From assembly GCA_031552535.1 (NCBI GenBank), contig JAVBMJ010000063.1:1-27174 (forward strand): a DNA stretch of 27,174 nucleotides, in the 5' to 3' direction. Positions 1 to 5,172 of this stretch are shown in pieces. The first letter of the stretch is position 1; every line of letters begins with the position of its first letter. The notes below the pieces were generated by a model that had not been told where the DNA came from, searched no databases, and saw nothing but the letters and a program-made list of their open reading frames with translations. The translations under genes were made by a program, and so were the position numbers. Source of the stretch: JAVBMJ01 sp031552535 (GTDB taxonomy: Bacteria > Bacteroidota > Bacteroidia > Bacteroidales > Rikenellaceae).

Positions 1-34
1 GTCTTTTCCCCCCGGCCCCGTAATAAATATCCCC

Positions 35-96
35 CCTATCCAAACACCCCGTGGCTGAAAAACATTTGGTGTTCCGCCACGGGTTGTTTGGATAGG
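35..96. repeat. 21-bp inverted repeat (hairpin), 20-nt loop
   Basis: The arms 35-55 and 76-96 are reverse complements at 20 of 21 positions (one C/T mismatch, 47 against 84), around a 20-nt loop. The arms read CCTATCCAAACA... and ...TGTTTGGATAGG. No T-tract follows on either strand, so it is not a standard intrinsic terminator. It may be a mobile-element remnant or the 3' structure of a gene lying left of the window. Confidence 0.75.
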
Positions 97-133
97 TAAA
101 GTAATGGGATAATGGTGCCGATGGCCGCACTTG

Positions 134-149
134 TGTTAACACGCCCTAA
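134..149. repeat. Stray copy of MITE terminal sequence
   Basis: Positions 137-149 (TAACACGCCCTAA) are identical to 14147-14159, the right terminal inverted repeat of the element at 13991-14160, and the preceding bases also match (TG, one variable base). No partner end is visible in this window. It may be a solo end, a decayed copy, or the edge of an element whose other end is outside. Confidence 0.5.
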
Positions 150-392
150 CACATCCTAATTGAACAGGGACCCTACGCATACATAAAAATTGCAGTAGTT
201 ATCCAATACGGCCTTGCGCAAATCGTAATACCTGGCTCCGGCGCCCAGCAGCATCTTCATCTCTTTTCCCGGGAGCGTTTTTCGCCGGGATGAAGCGGCA
301 TATAGGGAATATGGAGCAAATATCGGCGGGAAAGAATACTGGTAAGAGGTGGAAAAGAACGAGAAAAATATTTTTAACCAGTCTCTAAGTCC

Positions 393-1490
393 CTATTTTG
401 AAGACATATCCAGTTTTATTCCGAGTTGCGGTTCGAAATAGTGTTCGACAAAGCGCCTGACCCACACACAGGAAGAAGACCGCACATTCAACTCGCGCTC
501 TTTCATCAATGCATCTACGAAACATCCCCCGTGGCACATTCCCCAAAGGCGGCAACCGTGGCAATCGTTAGCTTTCAAGTGTTCCACCCTGCGCAGAAAA
601 TCCTGGCGCTTGGGGTGGTTTACTATCGTCTCCAACTCCACATCCATTATGTTGCCATAAGAAATCAGGTCGTAATCACCGGCTTTGCCGCAATGCGATG
701 TTTCCCCTGTAGGCCCTATGTACAACCAGTGGTGTGAACAATTTCCCGACATTTCGCAAACCAGGTCGCCACGCGAACCATGGGCAAGGTTGAACAACGC
801 ATTGAACGGCCTTACGTTGATCTTATCCCGGTGCTTGAGCCACAGGGGAAATATGGCCCCCAGAAAGTCGGCGAACTCCTCGCCGGTAATGCCGAGGTTG
901 TGAGGGTCTTCTCCATACATATAAATCTGGTTGAAGCAGACCGAATCGCAGAGGTTCGTCAGGTAATAGTAAATATCTTCGGGACATTCGAGTTGCCTGC
1001 GATGTACCACATTGATAATGCCCCACGACATGTTGTTGTCTTTCAGTAAATGTGCGGCATTTAGAAAACGTGTATTGTATCGCACCGAATCGCGGTTGCG
1101 GCCCATCCCCCTTATGCCCGGCACCGGGTCGAAACTCGTCCCGAGAGAGTTGATCCCAAGCATCTTGAGAGCGTCGATAATGTCCTGGTCAAGTACCAGA
1201 AGGTTCGATTGGGCGCAATGAATGATACGGTGCCCGGTGGTTTTGCACAGTTCTTCCTGAAGTTTGAAGGCATGTCTGAAATAACCGGCTCCGAGCATCG
1301 TTATTTCGCCGCCGTGCCATGTTATGTTCACCTCTTCGCCAGGGTGGGCCTTAAGGAAAGTGTCGATTCTCCTGAATACCGTCTCCAGCAACTCATAAGA
1401 CATAACCTTGGTCTGCCTGCGCTTTATAACATCGCAGTAGACACAATTGGAGACGCACTTTTCCAGTGTTTTGAATATTATCGTAACCAT
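393..1490 (-). CDS. Radical SAM/SPASM peptide maturase (distal enzyme of RiPP cassette)
   Basis: 365 residues. The N-terminus carries the radical SAM cluster motif CxxxCxxC at C12, C16 and C19, followed by the GGE-type SAM-binding segment (WHGGEI, about 58-63). The C-terminal third has a SPASM-like cysteine set (C245, C251, C267, C310, C313, C319, C323, C341) in the typical setting IGPTGETSHC...GNI and CHGC...CHGGC. This is the architecture of enzymes that use a 5'-deoxyadenosyl radical to crosslink or oxidise a peptide, with auxiliary Fe-S clusters in the C-terminal domain. The ATG at 1490 lies 5 nt after the stop of the preceding gene, so it is in the same operon as the precursor at 3325-3660. 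I infer that it modifies that peptide. The exact maturase subfamily is not assigned. A general anaerobic sulfatase maturase is less likely because no sulfatase is nearby. Confidence 0.85.
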   Translation of the reverse strand: MVTIIFKTLEKCVSNCVYCDVIKRRQTKVMSYELLETVFRRIDTFLKAHPGEEVNITWHGGEITMLGAGYFRHAFKLQEELCKTTGHRIIHCAQSNLLVLDQDIIDALKMLGINSLGTSFDPVPGIRGMGRNRDSVRYNTRFLNAAHLLKDNNMSWGIINVVHRRQLECPEDIYYYLTNLCDSVCFNQIYMYGEDPHNLGITGEEFADFLGAIFPLWLKHRDKINVRPFNALFNLAHGSRGDLVCEMSGNCSHHWLYIGPTGETSHCGKAGDYDLISYGNIMDVELETIVNHPKRQDFLRRVEHLKANDCHGCRLWGMCHGGCFVDALMKERELNVRSSSCVWVRRFVEHYFEPQLGIKLDMSSK

Positions 1491-1495
1491 AACTC

Positions 1496-2314
1496 TCAGG
1501 ATTCGATAATTGTGGTAAAAAAGTCACGGCACGCGGGATATTGCCCTTCTGCACTGTGGAACTTTCCAAGGCATATCCTCCATCCCGGACAGCGGGCGCA
1601 GCAGGTGTTGTCGAGAAAATGGCGGTCGGACTGACGTAGCAGCAACCGGTAAGCACTGCTTTCCTCCAAACCCTTGTAATGACCCTCATCCGTCCCGGCA
1701 CATATGGCATTGCCGAAAATATCGGTAACAGACCATTCTTCGCCGGTTTTTGCATCAATATATTCGGGCCCGGCAAAATAGACCCCGCCGAAATCACAAC
1801 AGTTATTAAATTGCGACACTTCTTTGTATTGCCGGCGAATGATTTCAAAAGGTTGGATAGTGCCGTTACCGACCTTCATATAGCGGTAGTAGTAATATAG
1901 ATCCGTAAGACTGTCCCAGTCTGTCTGCGAAGTAAATGTCACGCCGGCATGGAATCCCAGCGAGACAAGAAACCTGACCGAGACTATGTTATCGGGGTTC
2001 GAAGCGGGCAGGAAAAAACGGATGTTGAGCGGAGCTATGACTGCGAATTTATCCATAAATTCCCCTTTCGGCCCTTGCTCTTTGGCAAAATAGCGTATCG
2101 GACACTTCTCCCAGCCCGGCTGCGGCTCGATATCGGCGATTGATGCGGCATCCGTCACCGTAACGCACTCCACGGCGCACACCTTCGACAATCGTTGGTA
2201 GGTTTCCACGGCTTGGGACAACTCGTCTGCGCGGCAGCTAAGCACGACACGGCGTCCGGCGAGCCATGCTTCGCCGGACTGCGAAAGGCTAATCACAAAA
2301 ACATGGTTTTTCAT
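1496..2314 (-). CDS. SPASM-like protein lacking the radical SAM motif (pseudo-radical SAM)
   Basis: 272 residues, sandwiched between two radical SAM genes. There is no CxxxCxxC motif, so it should not cleave SAM. The middle region (IAPLNIRFFLPAS... about 94-130) reads like a barrel strand-loop pattern related to radical SAM proteins. The C-terminus keeps a Cys cluster (C238, C239, C242, C248, C262; TCCARCPGWRICLG) resembling the end of a SPASM domain. The start ATG overlaps the upstream enzyme's TGA as ATGA, which suggests translational coupling and matched dosage. I infer a non-catalytic partner, either substrate recognition or a scaffold for the two active enzymes. Pseudo-radical-SAM partners are known in some Bacteroidetes peptide systems (I recall the GG-type and CXXX-repeat systems), but I cannot place this one in a named family. 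Confidence 0.7.
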   Translation of the reverse strand: MKNHVFVISLSQSGEAWLAGRRVVLSCRADELSQAVETYQRLSKVCAVECVTVTDAASIADIEPQPGWEKCPIRYFAKEQGPKGEFMDKFAVIAPLNIRFFLPASNPDNIVSVRFLVSLGFHAGVTFTSQTDWDSLTDLYYYYRYMKVGNGTIQPFEIIRRQYKEVSQFNNCCDFGGVYFAGPEYIDAKTGEEWSVTDIFGNAICAGTDEGHYKGLEESSAYRLLLRQSDRHFLDNTCCARCPGWRICLGKFHSAEGQYPACRDFFTTIIES

Positions 2315-3294
2315 ATGGACGCCGCTCTCTTTTTACGTAAAACATAAGAGGTGCAACCTCCGGCGCAAATCCCGCTGGCCGAATGAGGGCAAGTGCCGCA
2401 CTCATCGAAGATCCCGTGGAGCTCATTGCGGACACGCCTCATCATCGAGGAGTAGTAATCGGTAAGTTCTCCTAACGAGGCAAAATCGTATAGCGAACGC
2501 TTCTCGTAGCCCGACAATGGAAAACAGGGCCACACATCGAGGTTGGTTCCTATGTCAATGGCCGATTCGCACGAAAAACGCAACGGCTGGCGCGATATTT
2601 TGTATAGTTTCCCGAGGCCTTCATCGTCGAACATGCACATGGGGAACCCGCAATCGATACCCAGAGTTATACCTTCCTTGTGGAGCAGTGTGGCATGCGA
2701 CACAAGCCTCAACGCGACCTCTTTCATCTGCGAGGCGTCGATAAAGCGGTTTTCCTCTCCCAGTATAGGGTGGGTGAGTCCTATACGGATATGCTTTTTA
2801 AGGCGGTAGCGTGTTATATAATCCACAGCAAAACCAAGATCGAAATCCGCTTCAAAAATATTGAAACTCAGCATGCAATACGGTCCTGCCTTGTCAAAAA
2901 AATCTTCCTGCCGGCGTATCTCGGCCTCCGGGGAAATCGAAGGGTGGTTGACGTTACATACAAAATTCAACCGGGCCGTAGCTGGATTCTTCCCCGCAAG
3001 AAAGTCCATTAGGTGAGCAAGAAGCTCTCTGGAAACTATCGCGCTCGTGAACACCGTAGCGTCGAAACCGCGCAGAAACAGGTATTGCAGGAATCCGGTA
3101 AAATCGGGGTGCAGCGTAGGTTCACCGCCGAGCAACGACAGGTGCCTGTGCCCGGCAAGATTGAAGAAATCGACCGTATACATGAAATCTTCCCAGGACA
3201 GTACGCCATCCTGCGAGGGGCCATCCATCTGTTTCTTTGCAAAACAATAGGGGCACGAACGGACACAGCGTTCCGTTAGAAGGAGATTCGCCAT
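2311..3294 (-). CDS. Radical SAM/SPASM peptide maturase (proximal enzyme of RiPP cassette)
   Basis: 327 residues. The cluster motif is C10, C14, C17 (TERCVRSCPYCFA), with the SAM-binding segment LGGEPTLHP at about 55-63. Cysteines at C242 and C257 and a C-terminal group C299, C302, C310, C314 (CGTCPHSASGICAGGC) make a SPASM-like auxiliary-cluster domain. It is the first gene after the precursor (30-nt gap) and overlaps the next gene by 4 nt (ATGA). Position and architecture make it the prime candidate for installing the crosslinks in the tyrosine-repeat peptide. It is only distantly similar to the enzyme at 393-1490, so the cassette appears to have two different catalysts rather than a recent duplication. 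Whether they act on different residues or in sequence cannot be told from sequence. Confidence 0.85.
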   Translation of the reverse strand: MANLLLTERCVRSCPYCFAKKQMDGPSQDGVLSWEDFMYTVDFFNLAGHRHLSLLGGEPTLHPDFTGFLQYLFLRGFDATVFTSAIVSRELLAHLMDFLAGKNPATARLNFVCNVNHPSISPEAEIRRQEDFFDKAGPYCMLSFNIFEADFDLGFAVDYITRYRLKKHIRIGLTHPILGEENRFIDASQMKEVALRLVSHATLLHKEGITLGIDCGFPMCMFDDEGLGKLYKISRQPLRFSCESAIDIGTNLDVWPCFPLSGYEKRSLYDFASLGELTDYYSSMMRRVRNELHGIFDECGTCPHSASGICAGGCTSYVLRKKRAASI

Positions 3295-3324
3295 TTTAAA
3301 CCACGTATATAGCCCTGAAGTAAA

Positions 3325-3660
3325 CTACCGGCATTCAGGACCCTGGCTATACTGGCCATAATCAGAATGCTGGCCGTAGTTGGAGTACTGGCTGTAACGG
3401 CTGTTCGATGCGTTGTAATTGCTGTACTGGCCGTAATTGCTATACTGGTCGTAGTTGGAATACTGGCAATACGGTGCAGGCTCGTCTATGGCTACGGTAT
3501 TGCCGCCGTTAACGGCTACCGTAACTGGGTTGCGTTCATCTGCAGGAGTCCTGTTGCATGATTCCGCCGCTGTTGCATTGAATGCTATCGAACTTCCAAC
3601 TGCAATAGCCGCCATAATGCCGGCCCGTTTCATTGCCTGTCGTTTTTTATCGGTACCCAT
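3325..3660 (-). CDS. Secreted tyrosine-triplet-repeat peptide, putative radical SAM RiPP precursor
   Basis: 111 residues from the ATG at 3660. A longer reading frame reaches back to 3735, but it would run through the likely promoter. Residues 10-32 form a Sec-type signal peptide (KR, then a hydrophobic run ending FNATAA). Residues 33-63 are a linker. Residues 64-109 are two blocks of period-three units: YCQ YSN YDQ YSN YGQ YSN YNA, a spacer SNSR, then YSQ YSN YGQ HSD YGQ YSQ. The tail is GPECR. The strict aromatic-x-x spacing, usually with Asn, Asp or Gln third, matches the aromatic-X-X substrates of three-residue cyclophane-forming radical SAM enzymes, which join an aromatic ring to the beta carbon of the third residue. 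Placement directly before two radical SAM/SPASM genes supports this. Two or three cysteines could form disulfides. Alternative reading: a low-complexity surface protein unrelated to the enzymes. Confidence 0.75.
   Translation of the reverse strand: MGTDKKRQAMKRAGIMAAIAVGSSIAFNATAAESCNRTPADERNPVTVAVNGGNTVAIDEPAPYCQYSNYDQYSNYGQYSNYNASNSRYSQYSNYGQHSDYGQYSQGPECR
3344..3475 (-). repeat. Degenerate 18-bp tandem repeat encoding Y-S-N-Y-G/D-Q
   Basis: On the plus strand, units such as CTGGCCGTAGTTGGAGTA, CTGGCCGTAATTGCTATA and CTGGTCGTAGTTGGAATA recur every 18 bp, in two blocks interrupted by a 12-bp spacer. Third-codon positions vary while the protein pattern is kept, which suggests selection on the peptide rather than very recent DNA duplication. 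Confidence 0.8.
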
Positions 3661-3690
3661 AGCTTTTCTCGGTTGGTTACATGATGTGCA

Positions 3691-3723
3691 CAAAGGAAAT
3701 ACAACCTTACAGCATAACCAACA
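3691..3723 (-). promoter_or_regulatory. Putative promoter of the RiPP cassette
   Basis: On the minus strand a -33-like TGTTGG (3718-3723) is separated by 19 nt from TTCCTTTG (3691-3698), one base off the Bacteroidetes -7 consensus TAnnTTTG. Transcription would begin near 3685, about 25 nt before the precursor ATG at 3660. The box lies downstream of the ATG at 3735, which argues against that longer start. Confidence 0.4.
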
Positions 3724-3797
3724 GTATTGTGTCAATACTTATGACAAAGCTGTCTGATCTTCCGACATCTGGTTATATAAGGGGCCTTTGCCCGGAA

Positions 3798-3820
3798 TCA
3801 TTGCGCGGACGTGGCAATGA
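3798..3820. other. Hairpin between endonuclease gene and RiPP cassette
   Basis: The arms TCATTGC (3798-3804) and GCAATGA (3814-3820) pair perfectly around a 9-nt loop, 11 nt past the endonuclease stop at 3831 in the direction of transcription. A second small GGGC/GCCC stem follows at about 3782-3793. There is no U-tract, so it is at best a weak or factor-dependent terminator separating the two transcripts. Confidence 0.35.
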
Positions 3821-3830
3821 CGGGGCTGCG

Positions 3831-4613
3831 TCACTTCGCGGGCCAGGCAACGTCGACCCATACCGGGCAATGGTCGGAGGCCGTTACGGCAGGATCGGTA
3901 TAGCGGCCCGTGGCCATAAATCCTTCAGGCATTCCGGCAGCCATGATAAAGTCTATACATTCGTATGGCGCGCCTGCCGGGAAGGTATCTTTGCCCGTAT
4001 CTGATAATATGGTAAAAACCTGCGACAGGGCGCCTATCTCCGGCGAATCGGGTGCGGCATTGAAGTCTCCGGCCAGAAGCAGCGGTTTGCCAGTCATAAG
4101 TGCCAGAGTGAGGATAACCGTTACCGACGACATGCGGTCTTCAGCCGTCAACGAGAGATGGGTACAGCACACGATGTAATCCTCGAACTCAACCGCGAGA
4201 AGCGTACGCCCCTCTTCGCGCCCCGGCAACGGGATGTTTTCGCAACGTAACGGTTTTTCGCGGCTCAACAACCCCACACCGTATTTGCCGCCGTCGAAAT
4301 CAATGGCAGGGCCGTAGGTGGGATGCATACCCGTAATGCGGGCCATAATCCCCAGCACGTCGGTCCGGCCCGACCGCAGGGTCATGCTGTCGATCTCCTG
4401 CAGGGCCACAATACCGGCTCCGCACGAGGTGATCACACCGGCCGTGCGGTCATAGTCCCTCGTCATATCCATGCCTATGCAGTTGCGGATGTTATAGGAC
4501 ATGACGCGTAGCGGACGTTCCGGAGTGTTGCCCGTTTCCTGTGACAACACTCTCTGACCGGTGATGGCCAATGCGGCGCAGGAAAATAAAATCAGACGCA
4601 AATACATAACCAT
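3831..4613 (-). CDS. Secreted endonuclease/exonuclease/phosphatase family protein
   Basis: 260 residues from the ATG at 4613. The frame is open back to 4676, but a perfect TATCTTTG -7 box at 4642-4649 lies inside that extension, so the shorter start is preferred (the ATG at 4607 is also possible). Residues 1-22 form a signal peptide (MYLRLILFSCAALAITGQRVLSQ). The EEP-fold motifs are all present: VMSYNIRN near the start, ALQEID (metal-binding Glu), a THLSL segment, GDFNAAPDS and the terminal SDHCPVWVD. These enzymes use Mg2+ to hydrolyse phosphodiesters (DNase, sphingomyelinase-like or inositol phosphatase activities). Substrate cannot be assigned, and export points to a periplasmic or extracellular role. 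It has its own promoter and is probably independent of the downstream RiPP genes. Confidence 0.85.
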   Translation of the reverse strand: MVMYLRLILFSCAALAITGQRVLSQETGNTPERPLRVMSYNIRNCIGMDMTRDYDRTAGVITSCGAGIVALQEIDSMTLRSGRTDVLGIMARITGMHPTYGPAIDFDGGKYGVGLLSREKPLRCENIPLPGREEGRTLLAVEFEDYIVCCTHLSLTAEDRMSSVTVILTLALMTGKPLLLAGDFNAAPDSPEIGALSQVFTILSDTGKDTFPAGAPYECIDFIMAAGMPEGFMATGRYTDPAVTASDHCPVWVDVAWPAK

Positions 4614-4641
4614 AATTCCGGAAGATTGATTTTCAACAGAC

Positions 4642-4649
4642 CAAAGATA
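4642..4649 (-). promoter_or_regulatory. Bacteroidetes -7 promoter box for the endonuclease gene
   Basis: CAAAGATA on the plus strand reads TATCTTTG on the minus strand, an exact TAnnTTTG match. It predicts a start site near 4635 and a leader of about 20 nt before the ATG at 4613. The -33 element is unclear: a TTG lies 24 nt upstream, slightly too far. Confidence 0.6.
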
Positions 4650-4673
4650 CAAAAAACCATCGACTGTAAAAAT

Positions 4674-4711
4674 CAAGCGCCGCCCTATGTTGCGGGCAGC
4701 GCTTTTTTTAA
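4674..4711 (+). terminator. Hairpin plus T-run between divergent promoters
   Basis: AAGCGCCGCCC and GGGCAGCGCTT pair with one internal mismatch around a short loop, followed by seven T on the plus strand. It has the form of an intrinsic terminator for rightward transcription, yet no plus-strand gene lies just to its left. It may stop antisense transcripts arising inside the endonuclease gene. Confidence 0.5.
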
Positions 4712-4766
4712 TTTTTTATAGCCACGAATCTCTTCCCGGCGCTTAATAAATATTTTCTATTGATTA

Positions 4767-4797
4767 TTGTACAAATAATTTTGTATAGATATCTTTG
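4767..4797 (+). promoter_or_regulatory. Promoter of the small membrane protein gene
   Basis: TTG at 4767-4769 and TATCTTTG at 4790-4797 are 20 nt apart, matching the Bacteroidetes -33 (TTTG/TTG) and -7 (TAnnTTTG) elements. The predicted start near 4804 gives a leader of about 30 nt before the ATG at 4835. Confidence 0.6.
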
Positions 4798-4834
4798 CCA
4801 TAACTCAAATAACGTGCCATAAACTGCGGTCATT

Positions 4835-5017
4835 ATGTACGATAAGCCTACTGCTGAGGAGCGAAAGATCATGCGCGACAGTTTGCGCAGCAGTCCGCCC
4901 CCGCCGTGCGGGAAACGCGCCTATCTCAAAAACGCCCTGTGGCTTGCCTGCGGCTTGCTGTTTTTTGTTTTTCTGGCGTGGCTCCTGCTTCAACTTGCCC
5001 GGCTTTCGATGCAATAG
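4835..5017 (+). CDS. Small single-pass membrane protein, unknown function
   Basis: 60 residues. A charged, proline-rich N-terminal half (MYDKPTAEERK..., with SSPPPPCGKR at about 19-28) is followed by one strong transmembrane helix (about residues 34-55: ALWLACGLLFFVFLAWLLLQL). I do not recognise a family. Support for it being real is the well-formed promoter about 40 nt upstream and a credible membrane topology with a cytoplasmic N-terminus. It stands alone between two divergent or independent transcription units. The M13 peptidase gene that follows has its own -7 box, so the two need not be co-transcribed. Confidence 0.5.
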   Translation: MYDKPTAEERKIMRDSLRSSPPPPCGKRAYLKNALWLACGLLFFVFLAWLLLQLARLSMQ

Positions 5018-5140
5018 GATGGTTCGGGCTATATAGTCCTCCGGAGAAACAGTTTCTGAGATTTCGTTGAGAATTTCCACATAAAAGTTAAATGACCACA
5101 CAATTTAGGTTACAGCGTAACAATTTCTATGGGAATAGAT

Positions 5141-5148
5141 TAATTTTG
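5141..5148 (+). promoter_or_regulatory. Bacteroidetes -7 box for the M13 peptidase gene
   Basis: TAATTTTG matches TAnnTTTG exactly and predicts transcription starting near 5155, just 18 nt before the ATG at 5173. No clear -33 element was found. The box lies downstream of the in-frame ATG at 5092, which therefore is unlikely to be the start. Confidence 0.5.
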
Positions 5149-5172
5149 CGTCCAAACAATCATTCCAAAGCA

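Larger units (their letters stand above)
1..392. other. Gene-less leading spacer, 392 bp
   Basis: I see no convincing gene. The stretch contains a long inverted repeat (35-96), a stray copy of the MITE end found near 14147-14159 (134-149), and a GC-rich hairpin with arms TCCCGG (267-272) and CCGGGA (285-290) whose flanks CTTCAT/ATGAAG also pair around a 7-nt bulge. The radical SAM gene ending at 393 would be transcribed leftward into this region. No stem followed by a clear U-run was found, so its terminator is unassigned. Confidence 0.6.

Noticed and set aside
156..260. Minus-strand 34-codon frame containing GARYYD, reminiscent of the end of RHS-repeat proteins
   Set aside because: Too short, open upstream only into low-quality sequence, and beyond the GARYYD string nothing resembles an RHS core. 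Probably chance.
3331..3475. CRISPR-like array suggested by regular 18-bp repeats
   Set aside because: The repeats are degenerate, have no unique spacers, and are codon-phased coding sequence for the Tyr-triplet peptide.
1..3660. Anaerobic sulfatase-maturase interpretation of the radical SAM genes
   Set aside because: No sulfatase is in the window, while a repeat peptide is directly adjacent and co-oriented.
4614..4676. N-terminal extension of the endonuclease-like protein
   Set aside because: The TATCTTTG box at 4642-4649 is inside this stretch, and the signal peptide begins at 4613/4607.
5092..5172. 27-residue N-terminal extension of the M13 peptidase from the ATG at 5092
   Set aside because: A -7 box at 5141-5148 lies inside it, and the lipoprotein signal begins at 5173.
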